A stretch of 64,000 nt of DNA from Marsupella aquatica (GCA_973895155.1 OZ316891.1:6448001-6512000); one strand, 5' to 3'. Shown: positions 22,961 through 36,270, numbered from the stretch's first letter. Made by a program: numbers and translations. Notes: a model not told the origin generated them from the letters alone.

Positions 22961-24157
22961 GAATTGGTCGACAAGTCAACAAATGGGGGACTGGGAAGAT
23001 AGAGATCAGGCAATATTTTAGAGAAAGTAAGGATTACCAATAGGATAAGGTACTGGTTAGAGGGCATTGTGAAATATAATGCCCTGAAAAAAGAGGGCAG
23101 TAGCCCGAGTTTTGAGGGCATTATTTTCATAAGGCCGGTAACTAGTACATTAATGTACATAAAAACTTGAGTGACTTTTCACCCCAAGGGCAAGGCAACC
23201 CATGGTTAATGCTTTATTTGTAAACGACACACCATAGTTGGTTAGGATTTGTGCCTATCCACCCCCACCCCCACCCCCAAGGAAAATGCTGCAAGAACAA
23301 GGGAGATTGGTGGGTTAAGTTGTGTGCCCAGTAAGTTGAGGTTTCAGAGGTGAGGTTTTTACTACACACCGAGCTCGGGGGGCCATTATATGAAGGGTCC
23401 TACATGGTGTGCAATGTGTTTAGGTCTAAACCCATAAATTATAAGCAATTTTAGTTTTTCCTGACCTTACTTACTTTAAAGCAGCCAATTTTTTTATTAT
23501 GTTTACCCCTTAAAACTTTAAGTAAAGTTGTGTTTTGAATTAAACAATGCATATAAAGAAATGATAAGTATCTTGTAGGTTAGAGCCCAAATGTTTTGTA
23601 ATTATTCAATTTGCTCCGTCTTTTCGCTTAATGCAATTTACTTTGCCTTTCCACTTGACAGTAGATCCTACATCTCTTGTACAGTCCATAGACCATGAAA
23701 CTAAATAATTATATATATTATTCTATGGGTGTTCAATTAATTAACAATCAACTTGTCTATTTTGCTCTCTAAACTCTCAAATATTGTAGCATGGTGGGTA
23801 CCATGCACTACAAATAGGAAACCAAACACTATCCATTGCCTATTCAAGGTGTCAATTCTTTACCTTGCTTCACAACCCGTTGCATGACTACATTATATCC
23901 ACAGACTGGAGCAGAATTGAGCCAATGGCAATTTACAACTCATTTGTTTGAGCTCATGGCCTCAAATAAGAAGCAGAGGTGACCTTCACCATAGGTCACT
24001 TGAATGCAAAAGAAAGGTCCCCTTGACACAAGTGGGGCATTGAACACATTGGGCTTAGGATAGGATTTTCATGGTTAATTCTATGATAATGATAAAGTAA
24101 AAAAATACAAACTATATCCTAGACATTTTTCAAACCAACTAGCAATACTCGTATTTG
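22961..24157. repeat. Dispersed repeat Y (second copy at 57893-58870)
   Basis: 22961-23170 is unremarkable. 23171-24157 matches 57893-58870 in the same orientation at high identity (CCCCAAGGGCAAGGCAACCC at the start, ACCAACTAGCAATACTCG at the end). No ORF or domain is present. In the palindrome this block should appear inverted on the right side; instead it is direct, which indicates a later inversion. Confidence 0.75.
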
Positions 24158-25361
24158 CAATTATTAACAACATTGAAAATAACACAAGGCATTACAAGAC
24201 ACACAAACCTCTCAGACATGAAAACTCAAACTTTGCACTTTTCCTTCACCAAGCTTCCTTTCTTAGTTTTATTGTTTTCCTTCTCTTCTCATGCAACCAG
24301 TTAGACACAATCATTTCCTTGGGTTAGACAATATGGGCATGTAAACAAATGCTAGCAAAATGGATAGCAGTAGATGTCTATGACAAACAAACAATGAGTC
24401 TACCCAAAGACCTCAGTCTACATTGCACTTCAAGGTCCAACGGCAGTTCTCCTAGCCAACATTGTCCTTGAACCACATCTTGTTATGGCATCAACCTCTG
24501 CCTTTTGACCTCTGCATGAAACTCAAAGTGTTCAAACTGAACATTGGAATTGGGTGGCAGGTTGGCTGCCCCTTAATTCCCTGGCTTGAACCCCAAACCT
24601 GAATAGCAAAAACCCTAGCCTAACCTAACTTAACCCTCTATTCCTATCAAAGCCCCAATAGCCTCCTTAGGTTACGCCCTTCCATAGCCCTTCTATAGCT
24701 AGCCCTCCTCCAGTAACAGCAGCAACAATTGAGACTCCATGAAATTGGTTTGCCACTAAATATAAATGCCCAAACCCTACACCCATGCATGCTTTTAGCT
24801 ATTCTCTTGGGAAAAGTTAAATTAACTATTCTTTGGGATATACACGTGTACCAATTACACAGTGACAGGCTACCAATTAGAACATGACACATGTCCAATT
24901 CATGTACATGACACAAAAAACCCTTTCTTAGACAACTTCATGGAATATGACCCATTTAATATGGGCCTATTGTTCTTTGATGCAGACCCAAAAATTTAAC
25001 CAAGTAGTTGGGGTACATCAAGTTTTGAGGGTTCAGACCCCTGGACCAATTAGAACATCCCCAATGGTGCCATTTTTGCTTAAAGCCTCAAAAACAATGA
25101 TATTGGAGATGAGTATTCTCCGTCTTGTCTCCCACCCTAAACTCCGGTACCCTGAATTGGGAAATTTAGGTAGGTTGACCACCCAATGTAGAGGCCGCCA
25201 AATTTTCTAAGAGTGGTGGTCACCTGTACTTTTAGGCTGCCAAAGACTCCCGTGAAAGCAATGACAGCGCAAACATGGCCCACAAGCCAGTCCTAGTTCT
25301 GCTAGACCATAAACTAAGGACAGCAGTAGCGTCAACCATGCTAATGTGACTGGACATAAAT
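24158..25361. other. 3' flank of the NB-ARC gene, no gene seen
   Basis: AT-rich sequence mirrored in the right arm at 53229-53882 and 56786-57322. It holds only short ORFs with no recognisable domain. The part next to the gene (25140-25361) is shared with the 3' flank of the truncated copy at 20140-20352. Confidence 0.6.
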
Positions 25362-28300
25362 CTAAAAGAGACTTGACTTAGAGGAGGAAAAGTAACCCAA
25401 ATAGTTTACCCATAGATGCGATGGCTCCCCAAAATACTTATCATCTGTAACACTTTCAATACCAATAACATAACGAGTAGTTTTACGTTGTAGCTGTTGG
25501 GCAGCTTCTGCATCTGCCCTAGCTCCAACTTCATCCTTCATTAAATATTTGATGTAGCCTCTATGCTGGAGGATAGTAAAATCAAAATAGTTTTCCTGCC
25601 CAAGGTCATGCCTCAGTTGATAAGCTGCATCCAAGTCATCAAGCGCCCCTGATAAATCTCTGCATAGCCTCCGTACAATTCCTCTCCATGTCAAGTATAG
25701 ACAGAGGTTAGACTGCTGCCCGCAAAACTTAGCTCTCCGTGATAAGTATATTGGGAGGTTAGATTGCTGGGTCCTCTCAACTTCCCCATCTGCACCCAAT
25801 AGGGCGCTGGTGTAATCCCCCAACATAGCTTCAAGGAATATCCTATCCCACCTGTGTACACAGGTTGGTGTGTCAATTGACCTGTGGAACTGCATAAGAC
25901 ATCTTAATATGGAAGCAGAGGGGACATAGGCCTCCAAATAACTTGAGTTCCTTCTCACACACCACACTGACAAGCTTGTGTATAGTGAAGCCCTCTCTCA
26001 CAAGGGCATTTTTATGGATAAAGCCCAAGGGTACTAGGCTTGCCTGGGTGCTTTTCCTGAAACATTGCTTTGGAAGGGTTTTACAGTGCGGCCTTTACTG
26101 TGCCTGGAGCTGGACTTAAAGTTTTCTGATTTTTGGAGTGCATCGTAGTTGAAAACCTGCACAGGGCATTCACACATCTGCCCAAAGCAAAAGGGTTGTT
26201 CACATGGACCAAGACCATCAACCATACAACCCCCATGGACCATTACACCTTAGTTTAACACCTTCACTCATTGACAACTTCTCATTTCCAAAGAGTTTTC
26301 AATAGCAAAGTTTGACCTTCAACATCATTCTCCATTTCTGTCCAGCGGAATTGGCTCTACTTGGGATCATTAGATGTGGATTGGAAATATCTTTCCCACT
26401 AGTCTAATATCTCTATTCACGAAGAATTGACAGAGTTATGAATTCCTAAAATTACTCACTATCCACACTTTACTCTAAACCCACTAACCAGTTCGGATGG
26501 CTGTAATTTATCATTTATAATTTCATATTATTTGAAGGTATTATGAACCAGGTGCCCAAGTGTTCTGGTGCCTTCAACATTAAAAATAAATTAAGATTAA
26601 TAGGCATTACTAACCCATCCATTGTATTGCATGGCGTCAGGGCCAGGAGAAGAGGGAATTTACTTGTGTATCTATCTTTGGCAACAATTGATGACGTCCC
26701 TTGGGTGGTCAGCACTTTTGATTACTATAGTTGTCAAGCTCAAAATTAGAACCTGAGAGTTGTTTCTATCCCTTTAAATTTCCACCTTAAATTGATCATT
26801 ATTAAAATTGCTAATGTGAACTCGGGCCGTGGTCCTAAAACAAGCGGGCCGTACCTTTCCCTGAATTGTAGGATTTATATCCTCTTGTCATGCTCAGTAC
26901 GAGGCCCACACTTTTTTTTCTTGATTTTTGGTCGTTTCCTGACTCACTGTGTTGTTTGCTTTGCCTGTCTTATGTTGATTCTAAAGGACAGGACCTCAAG
27001 GCTGCAAAGTTTGCAGCCCCTGCCCCTGGTTCTCCACCTTTGCATGCCATAAGACCTGCCTGAATAGTAGGTTCTTCCACAAAATTCTTAGTATGTTATT
27101 GTCATCTGTGGAGTGGAGGGCAGGAAAACTAAGGACCTCACACATACAAGAGAGCCCTAAGGGCCGTCTTGCATGTAGACGGTCCTAAAAACTCGGCCCT
27201 TTACTTAATGTCTCTCGGGCTATGAGCCTATGAGTGAGCCAAGCTTTCCCCCTCACCATGCAGTCCTCACGGCAGAAAACAAGGAGTTTGAAGGGCAAGG
27301 GCCAGAAAGTTTCCTGCCCTTCAGAGTCCCAACTTTTGATATATGAATAAGACAATATATTGACCTAGAAGGAAGGAAAGAAAGCGACAAAGAAGGACAG
27401 GCGGGTGAGTGGGTAGGGCACACATATTTAAGTAGCAGATTATGTGAGGATTTGAGATGACCTTTTTGCCAGCAATTTAGGAGTCATAAGGGCCCCATTT
27501 TTTTTAAGACGATGGCACTTGCAGGACAGCCTTAAGGACCTCACACATAAATCTAAATCGAAGATTACACTTTGGGAACACAAGCCATTTCTCTTTGCAC
27601 ACAAGCCAAGCTCAAAGGTACACAATCCAAGCAGTTTCGTACCTCAACATTTCTGCAGTATAACAGACGCTCCACGGCCTATATACGAACCTCAGCTCCA
27701 TTATCTCCATTCCCACTAACCCGATCCCATCCGGAGTCGGGAGCTGGTCAAAATGCAGTTGAGCGAGTTCCAAGTTTTCAAGAGCCTCCTCGTACGCTCC
27801 CACATCACAATGGACTTGCAATCGACTCCAATATATTCCGAAGCATTCCCTCGCTCCCATCGCTGGAGAAGAAGAGACTGCTTGTAGTTGTTTCAGAGTT
27901 GGTACGTCTCTCAATCTTGGGTTTGTTGAAGCGTAGCAGAGCTTTGTAAGCGCCAGAGTAGAATCAAAGGGCCACAAATAGGAATCTTTGCTTCTATCAA
28001 TGTCGATAAGTTGCAAGAATAGCAAACCTTCCTCAAGCTCAGGCAATGAAGCAATGGAATGTCTCAGCTCCTTGTCCCGTGCTAGCTCATCCAGTATTCT
28101 GGCAGCTATAGAAGCTCGTTCCGTCAATTCTGTCCGATGCTTCTCGCTTTGAGTGCCTTGCCATGTTTCCTTGAGTCGAGCCAGGATATTTCCAAGGCCA
28201 CGTAATGAACCGCTCTGGATGGCACGGAATTTGATCCTGTTCTCTTCCACGGATGCCAGATCACGCAATATGTATCCTGCCCAATCGCGGAGTAATAGAC

Positions 28301-31300
28301 GTTCCAGCTCAGTGGATGCAACCTGTGATGGTGTCACTGTTGTGAGGAACAAATTGAAGAGCTTTTCGACGGCGTCTGGTATGGCTGCTACCTTGAGGGC
28401 AATACACTTCCAGTGACATAAGCGCCAAAGGGAACGTCCTGCAGAAAGCCGGACCTCGTAGTCTTTCACGGAGACTAGTAACGCCACGAGGAGATCCAAG
28501 ATTCCAGTAAATTCGCCAATAATTACAATTGCTGCTCTTGAAGGCAAGTAAGAACTAAGGCTATCCGCTACAGCAGTCTGGAGAGTAGAGTCACTGAAAT
28601 CCATGGCCAGCAGTTCCATATACTTAGCGGCCACGCTGAGGATTGTATCTTTGCTCTCGTAGTCAAGTACAGCCCCAAGAGCACCAATTACAGGAACTCG
28701 TCTGGTGGTTGATGCACCATCATCACGCAAGAGAGCGAGCAGAGCATTCATTGTCTTGCCATGTGCGCTTGAAAATGGTGGCATTACATCAAAATCACCC
28801 CAGGAACGAGCATAGCCCTCGACAACTGCACATGCAACTGAGGTTGTTTGAGGGAGTTGAAGCAAGCTTGCCATACTGTTGTCGTCCAATTTGCCTTGAT
28901 AGGCTAGCTTGATAATAATCTATCACCAAATAGGAAACGTAAGTGTCATTAGTAAACAATTGATGCTTGAATTGGGAGAAACCAGATGTCGATCCCTAGT
29001 TTACTGTGTACTTTGTCATAGCTTTAATAGTGGCATTCTGGTTTTGTGAACTACATCGAACCTTGGATTGCAGACCTGGCAATCCCATTATTCTCCATAA
29101 TTTCTATTCCTTTCAATCTTAAATCATGTTCTCAGGCCAGTTAAGCATCAAGTCAGTATGGATTTCAATTTTACTCAGAGACACTGAAAACTTAGAACGA
29201 AGGAATTGGACATTGCGTGCCTCACTAATCACGGTTGATTTTTTCCAGCTGAGATATGTACTATGGTATTTGAAGGCGAATTGTTTTGGCAGAATATGAT
29301 AGGCAGTCGTACCTTTTTTGCATACCCATGTGCTTGCTGCTTCCAAGCAGGATCTCCACGATCGACATTAATGAGCCAGACTAGATCTTTGAATCCGTAC
29401 CTTGTCTTTAGCGTTGTCATCTTTACAAGATCATGTGGATCGATGTCCGTACTGAGGCTCCGAGGAATGGTTCCATCATAGATGGTTTGACGATGCTTTT
29501 CGAGAGTATTTACTAGGACATCCGTGAACGGTTCTTGGAAGTAAATTGCACTCAAGACAGTCACAAGCGTTGCCTCTGCGTCCCCTTTCTCAATAAGTTC
29601 AGTTCCACCTTGATTACTGCTTTCTAATATGTGAGCAGCGATGGACCGCACTTCGAGAGACTTCCTCTCCCGAATGAAGCGCATCCTCAAGCAATGACCA
29701 GCCAAAGTTCTTTGCCCCCGCATGTAGGGCATACTCTCCCACGTTGACTCATTTCCTTGCATGTGCAAATCAATCAATGACCTGTCTGCCAGGTACTTCT
29801 CCTGGTTCTCGTAGTTCAGCCTGTGGAAAGCTGTGGATTGAGCCGGTTGAATCCATTTGTAAAAATACCTCACCAGGGTTTCTGGCAAATGGTCGCCCCG
29901 TAATAATGCAATCAAGAAGAGGAGTCGCCTTGCATCTGGACGTGGAGTCAAAGACTCCACCATGAGCAGCATTGAGGCCGCGACTGTGCGATCGTAATAT
30001 TTCTCATACATACCCGGACTGACCTGGAAGTCATCCTCCTGGAGAAGAACTTGATGTAAATTATCATTGATCGCTTCCCAATGACTTGCATCAGTTGCTC
30101 TGCTACTGTTGACGCTGATGCCAACATGAGCCAAAGATAGTGGAAGGTAGCCTACTTTACTGATGATGGTATGAATCACACTCTACAGGCAATGGAAAAC
30201 GCTCGAAATCAGTAAATCCTTTATGGATAACAGTTACTATTACGGTTTAAGATCTCTTTGCTTCTACACTTTAAACGGTTGGCAGCAATCAACGACGCAA
30301 GGGCTGCTAACATTAATTCAAGTGAAAGCAAGACATCCACAGACAGTTCCCTGAACCTCAGACAGAAAACTGCAGTAGCAAGATTTGAAGTTGTACCTGA
30401 ATGTTGTCAGGAAATTTTCCCTTCATCGTAAGTCCGTTTGTGTAATTCGACATGATTTGCGTGGCTTCTGCAAGATTCGGATATCTCATCTGGACTTTTG
30501 CAGCAGAATCCCAAATTTCTTTCATCTGGGATGTTACGAGAAATCGTACTCCCTTCGCAGGAACCAATTGCAAGAGCTGTTGCAAAACCTGCCGCTCCCA
30601 TACATCATCCAGTACAATGAGCAAGGTTTGCTCAGCTAAGCGTGATCTAAGCTTCATTCGATGTAAAGGTAGTTGAAGATAGCCGCCTTCCTGCATTCCG
30701 TTACCCGTCTGGTCATTCAGTGGAGCTGAACTTGAACCCGGTCCAAAGCCCAGACACTCGACCAGCTCTAGCTCCAACTGCTTCACACTCTCTTGGGCGT
30801 CCTTTCCACAAAACAAATAGTAGACACCATATGGAAAACTGAGTGGGTTGCTCGGGGGTTGTTTTAAGCCTTGCTTTCTCTCCTCTTCGTACTGGAGTGC
30901 TAAATATTTCACCACACTACTCTTGCCCAGTCCGGGCCCTCCAAACACAGTCACTACGCGAGGGCCCTCTTTATCCTCCAACGCTTTTCGTATCTCTAGA
31001 ACAGACTCTGAAATCGGGACGTAATTGGGATCCGGAATGAAAGGCAATGGAGCCGGAGTCAGGGCTACGATTCTCTCCAACACATCAAACGTATCAACCC
31101 TTGCGGCCAGCAGCTGAGGCCCAGCGTCCACGATGTCCGAGACATTTTTCAAGACATAGGTAAGCTGGCCGGGGAATGCCTTTCTCCTCAATCTCAAGAG
31201 ATTATTTTTCTGGAGTCTGCTCACGTATTGCTCTTGCTTGTCCAGAACCTGAACGGCTGCCTGCACTGCCCGCAAAAGCCGTTCGTCCTCCGAAACCCCA

Positions 31301-31476
31301 TGCCTCCGTAGCTGAGCGCTCCACTGATCATGCTTCTGACGAAGTATCGAGACTTGGGCTTTGAATGACTCCACCTCAGCGGAACCTTTGTACCAACCAT
31401 CTTGGAGCTGGTTAGCAAACTCGGACGCTTTTAGGACCAGATCTAGGCAGGACTTCACCTCTGTTATTATAACCAT
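25362..31476 (-). CDS. NB-ARC protein with helical (ARM/TPR-like) C-terminus, four exons
   Basis: Exons on minus: 31476-30397 (360 codons), 30182-29313 (290 codons), 28919-27622 and 25974-25362; introns GT-AG. The exon 3/4 join is the phase-compatible choice (donor GTACCT, acceptor ACACAAG). Product about 1286 aa. Residues 1-150 are helical (CC-like). NB-ARC: P-loop GGPGLGKSS at 179-187, Walker B LLIVLDDVW at 285-293, RFLVTS at 311-316 (RNBS-B position), and GYLPLSL (GLPL position) at 371-377. Exon 3 is ARM/HEAT-like helices; its end and exon 4 hold TPR-like pairs (GAYEEALENLELAQLHF, RDLSGALDDLDAAYQL, DEVGARADAEAAQQL). No LRR, TIR or membrane segment. Plant NB-ARC proteins are usually intracellular immune receptors or STAND signalling ATPases; that role is inferred. 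All frames are open, unlike the mirror copy. Confidence 0.85.
26018..26960. other. ~0.94-kb insert in the last intron of the NB-ARC gene
   Basis: Present in the intact gene and in the right-arm copy (about 51640-52580) but absent from the truncated copy, where the flanking words join directly near 21012-21025. No inverted ends, LTRs or clear domain were seen. A small ORF (26034-26243) has no recognisable family. It serves as a marker of duplication order. Confidence 0.65.
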
Positions 31477-32783
31477 CTGGTAGATAGGAGAAGATCGAAG
31501 AGAGCTCTATCGTGACCGTCGGTACTGTTAGTTGCAAATCCCGATCATTTTGTTCTTACAATTATCGCACGATCGCATTTGAAGGGATCGGGATGTGAAC
31601 ACAATCCTAGCTAGATCATTCATGCTAACTAGGAAAAACCCGAGCCTGAAATCAGAGCTGAACTGGACCTGACCACGTAGCGGACGGATGATTGTAAAGG
31701 AGTTGGGTTTTGGAAACTATCATACAGGAGATCCTTAGTAGCAAAATCAAGGAAAGTACGCGAATTCATCTGTGATAACAGTTCAGGCCATGCGAAGCTC
31801 TTACGGAATAATGGACCTGCCAACTAGCTTCGACCAGAGCCCAACTATGAAGTCAGATTGTGACTCAAATGATGTGCGTCTCTGCGGCAGACGAGAGCAT
31901 ACCACACTATCTATACATGCAAACTAGTTAATCAACCACGGGTTCCTCTGCGACGAGCAATAGTTTGCTAAATTATGTCCATACATGCTCTCCTGTGCGA
32001 ATGCGAGGAATTAGAGAGTGTGGTGTCGATCTTAGAGGCTCGATCTGGGCATATGTGGCCGTCACACAGAGTCGCTTGCCCGCGTTGGGGAGACTCCAAC
32101 GCGCTAAGTGGGGTACCATAGCCGTGTTTGCCGCGACTTTTTGACTAATGGAGGCACGAGGAACCTTCGGTCCATTTGAAACTGGTCAACAAGTCGACAT
32201 AAATTAAGTGTTGTATTGGAAATTACGTGTACACTTGGACCCTGTTTTGTTTTTTTGTGTTGTAGTGTAGTGTCCACTTGGATCCTCTTTTGTTTTTTCT
32301 TTTGTACTCTGTTTGATCTCTGTTTGATCCCTTTCTATAAAAAGTGTGTATATTTCACTCAAGCACGCAATATTTTAGAGAAACTAAAGACTTACAGCAC
32401 AATATTTTAGTGTCTAGGGGTCGACGACACAATTCTCTAGACATCGATTTTCACCCCCTTAGCCTGGAGGCGAGCCTGCCACACAAATTGAACGTGACGG
32501 AGAAGTTTGCTTGATTGTCTAGCTTCTTGTCCTCATCCACAGGAGTTTTGTCTATAGATCTCTCGATAGATCTATCGTAGCAGAAAATTATTTGAAATAA
32601 ATATGCTAACTAGCCTGATTACCCTTTCTTTCTTTGAATGTGAAGACAAATGAATTTTTTTTTAAAGAATTTCGAAACAAAGATGCTATTATTCTTCTTT
32701 GCCTGCATCCCCTCTTTTTATTTATCCCTCACTTTGCATTGCACTTTATTAGTAGGATACATATTTTCAGGTCATGCAAAGCT
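31477..32783. other. 5' flank and putative promoter of the NB-ARC gene
   Basis: Non-coding and shared by all three gene copies: here, at 22559-22960, and mirrored at 32987-33972 plus 40325-40501. It contains ATCGGGATTTGCAACTAAC-like conserved upstream sequence directly before the start codon. The two mirror copies place the genes head to head, so both would be transcribed away from the centre at 32885. Confidence 0.6.
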
Positions 32784-32986
32784 AGAATGGAATAATGGAC
32801 CTGTCAACTTCGACCAGGGACCGACCGTGAAGTAAATTTGTGCCTCGAAAGGTGATAACTAGCAATCTTTGCATGCCAAACTACACAAACTAATCATGCA
32901 TCATACTGTGTAAGATTTCTTCGTACCTAGCTGAGAAAGATACTGGGACAGAGTCTTGGACCAAAAAGTGTGGACTCTGTCCCAGT
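32784..32986. other. Spacer of the palindrome, including a 15-bp hairpin
   Basis: About 200 bp of non-mirrored sequence between the arms. 32941-32955 (TACTGGGACAGAGTC) and 32973-32987 (GACTCTGTCCCAGTA) are perfect inverted repeats around a 17-nt loop. The left half (32784-32835) resembles a degenerate copy of the flank at about 31800-31860. Confidence 0.8.
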
Positions 32987-34341
32987 AGCTTTGCATGACC
33001 TGAAAATAAATATGAGCAGATGTATCTTACTGATAAAGTGCAATGCAAAGTGAGGGATAAATTAAGAAAGAGGGGATGCAGGCAAAGAAGAATAATAGCA
33101 TGTTTGTTTTGCAAATTTTAAATTTTTTTCCATTTCTATTCACATTCAAAGAAAGAAAGGGTAATCAAACTAGTTAGCATATTTATTTCAAATAATTTTC
33201 TGCTACGATAGATCTATCGAAAGATCTATAGACAAAACTCCTGTGGATGAGGACAAGAAGCTAGAGAACCAAGCAAACTTCTCCGTGACGTTCAATTTGT
33301 ATGGCAGGCTCGCCTCCATGCTAGGGGGGTGAAAATCAATGTCTTAAGAATTGTGTCGTCGACCCCTAGACACTAAAATATTCTGCTGTAAAATAAGTCT
33401 TTAGTTTCTCTAAAATATTGCCTGCTTTCTTTCTTTCCAGTACAACACGTAATTTATGTTGACTTGTTGACCAGTTTCAAATGGACCGAAGGTTCCTCGT
33501 GCCTCCAGTAGTCAAAGAGTCGCGGCAAACACGGCTATGGTACCCCACTTAGCGCGTTGGAGTCTCCCCAATGCGGGCAAGCGACGCTGTGTGACGGCCA
33601 CATGCCCAGATCGAGCCTCTAAGATCGAAACCACACTGTCTAATTCCTCGCATTCGCACAGGAGAGCATGTATGGCCATAATTTAGCAGTTGATTAACTA
33701 GTTTGCATGTATAGATAGTGTGGTATGCTCTCGTCTGCCACAGAGACGCACATCATTTGAGTCACAATCTCACTTCATAGCTGGGCTCTTGTCAAAGCTA
33801 GTTGGCAGGTCCATTATTCCACAATAGCTTCGCATGGCCTGAACTGTGTGTCACAGATGAATTCGCATACTTTCCTTGATTTTGCTACTAAGGATCTCCT
33901 GTATGATAGTTTCCAAAACCCAACTCCTTTACAATCATCCGTCTGCTACATGGTCAGGTCCAGTTCAGCTTTAATAATATTTTCATACACACAGGGCTTT
34001 TTCACGGCTTAAATTTATGAACGATGTGCATAGATTTAATCTATTTTCTCTAAAAATCTGCATCCGGTAAGGTAGTTACACAAGAATATCTTTTAGTTTT
34101 TGGAAAAAGGATAGGAAAAACTTTTAGTCCGAGCATTCAATCTAGCCTCAATATACACTGCAAGGGGTAATTATAGCATGAGAGCAAACAATGAAAAAAA
34201 TCCATTTGAATAAAAAAACCCCACTTCACTAGCAAAGTTAATCCCCAGCTAGCCAACATGGTTAATAAATTCCAAATTTGCAAGTACTCTTTTGGCTAGT
34301 AGACTCGCTGAAAAATATAAAGCACTCAAAATATAAAAACC

Positions 34342-34553
34342 GGCAAAAATCAAAAGAATTTAAAACCCACTAGTGAGTTGCTAAGAACATTCTCCTTGTT
34401 ATGAAATTCCTGTTTGCTTGCATCATACTGTACCTCCACTGCCAGCAAACATCAAAAGAATTTAAAACCCACTGTCTAGTGACTTGCTAAGAACATTCTC
34501 CTTGCTATCAAAATTCCTGTTTGCTTGCATCATACAATACCTCACTGCCAGCA
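34342..34553. repeat. 102-bp tandem duplication
   Basis: Two adjacent copies (34342-34443 and 34444-34553) share ATCAAAAGAATTTAAAACCC, GCTAAGAACATTCTCC and CTGTTTGCTTGCATCATAC, with a few substitutions and small indels. No gene is seen. Confidence 0.9.
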
Positions 34554-35125
34554 TCCATGCAAAGCTAAAAAACAATTTGCAAAATGTCTACAAAAAGGAG
34601 TTCTTGCTACGTGTCACCCAGCAGCAGGTCTCCTTTCCACCAGATTACTAAAGAGTCACCATAATTGAACCTTGGCCCTCCAATCTTCTCTATTGGCTGT
34701 TTAGAGCATGGCCTTTGGCACTTCAAGCCCCACTGAGTCCATGAGGTCCCTTCACGGTTGAATAAGTGTAACATGTTGGCTAAACCCTAAACCTGATGCC
34801 AGTTGAAATGCTTACAGGAATCAAGGTGGTTGTGTCCCAAAAGCTTGCAGGAGATATGCTTGAGCACAGCCCGGGAGCACAGAGCTAGAATATGGCATTA
34901 TATTGTTGCCAGCAGTTCAAATTGCTTCAAAGCATATCTGGTGTCCAAACTTAAATTGTATCAAAGCATTGTCACAACTTTGAACTATCATTTTTTGTTT
35001 TTTTGGTAAAAAGTGACTGTGCCCAAAATGTATACCAAACGGCCATTGTGGCAAAGACCAGCAAGGCAAAGAGAAGACACATTCAAAGGGCCAAGGAGCA
35101 TGGGCCAAGGAACATGTCAACCAAG

Positions 35126-35413
35126 CCTCGGGGGTTTCACTTCCATAGAATTGACACATCACGTAAGACTAAGACTAAGGTAGTTTTGGGTTTTAAGAAA
35201 AGACTTGGAATTTTTTGCCGTGGAAGAACTTTATGGTCTTTTAAACCCAATTTTGAGTTTGTAAGAACATTAGGGTCCTTGTAATCAAATTTTCTGAAAA
35301 TATTCCAATTTCATAGGGTTTTTTTTCAAATAGATGTTTTCTTATATTTTCAGGGGTACGCGGCTTAGAAACACCGCAGGTGATGCGGGGCTTCTATGTA
35401 GTGAGACCCCCTT
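35126..35413. mobile_element. MITE of the CTCGGGG family, copy 1 (288 bp)
   Basis: Starts CCTCGGGGGTTTCACTT and ends TAGTGAGACCCCCTT. The flanks are CAACCAAG (35118-35125) and GAACCAAG (35414-35421), an 8-bp target duplication with one mismatch. Its ends match the MITE at 53883-54179 (in reverse orientation) and the ends of the 12.4-kb transposon. There is no ORF. Confidence 0.85.
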
Positions 35414-35699
35414 GAACCAAGTGCACAATGGCACAATGCCAAACACCTTACGGTAGCCCGAGATTGTCAAAAAGCTGGCCCAAAGCAGCCTAAGGCCGAG
35501 ACAAAGCCTGAGTCAGATGGGATCGAGGTCAACAACCATAGCACAGAATTGAAAGGAAACCAAAACCATATTCAAAAGAAGGGGGCCAACCTATAGGTAA
35601 GTGGGAATTTGCCAACAGCATTCTTTGTGAAAGTATAGGTGGCAATGAGAGGACATCCAACCCCAAAGCAAGCAATTGAGCGTACGTGCAGAAAGCAAC

Positions 35700-36270
35700 C
35701 CTCAAAGCACGGAAAATAACAAGAAGCTCACTAGGGTCCCTAAATTTGCACTCATTGTGAAAGTATGGTCCCTTCCTAGCCTTGCCATGTTCACCTAGTT
35801 AGTGTCAAATCCAATAAGGAGTATGCTGATACTCTCATCTTACCGCTTGAGAGTGAAAGGCAATGCCTGGTCTGATGGCAAGTGCCCCTTCTTTGTAGGG
35901 TCTAGAAATAGTGTCCAATGCAACATACAAGAGCCTTTTCTTGGCAGTGTCATCACTCCTTCCCCACAACAAAATACAAAAAATTATTTTTTTAATCACT
36001 TATATCCAATCTTCTAGATGCTAAGCAATATAACATGGTACACTGGGATCGCACAAAGAACATGCTCCAGAAGGACCAGCCTACCAAGTTGTGTACTTAA
36101 GACAATATCCAATTGGTCCAATGTCGCAATCATTATCATTATCCGCCTCTTGCACTGGTTGGATGCCATTGCCAATGGGACAGCCCAGGTAAGTGATGAC
36201 CTCCCCTTTGCTAGAATGCAACACCCAGTTCTCTGTATCCAATCAGGTCACTTTGAATCATATTAGAGGT
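35700..36270 (-). pseudogene. Decayed LINE reverse transcriptase fragment
   Basis: Read on the minus strand, two adjacent frames give YLGCPIGNGIQPVQ and QLGRLVLLEHVLCAIPVYHV. These correspond to the KYLGAPFG and GRVLLVKHVLQAIPVYH segments of the LINE at 8056-11142. Frames are broken by stops and shifts, so this is an old relic. Its full extent is unclear. Confidence 0.6.

Larger units (their letters stand above)
24150..32783 (+). repeat. Left arm of the large palindrome (~8.6 kb)
   Basis: Inverted counterpart of 32987-57322. Anchors: 32770-32783 pairs with 32987-33000 at the centre. NB-ARC exon 1 at 30397-31476 pairs with 40502-41581, exon 4 at 25362-25974 with 52616-53228, and 24150-24690 with 56786-57322. 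The left arm is uninterrupted and carries the intact gene. Its length, 8634 bp, agrees within about 40 bp with the right arm once the four right-arm insertions are subtracted. Confidence 0.9.

Noticed and set aside
23372-23400. CTCGGGGGGCC word resembling the transposon end
   Set aside because: It occurs in both Y repeats (also near 58083), but no matching second end or target duplication was found.
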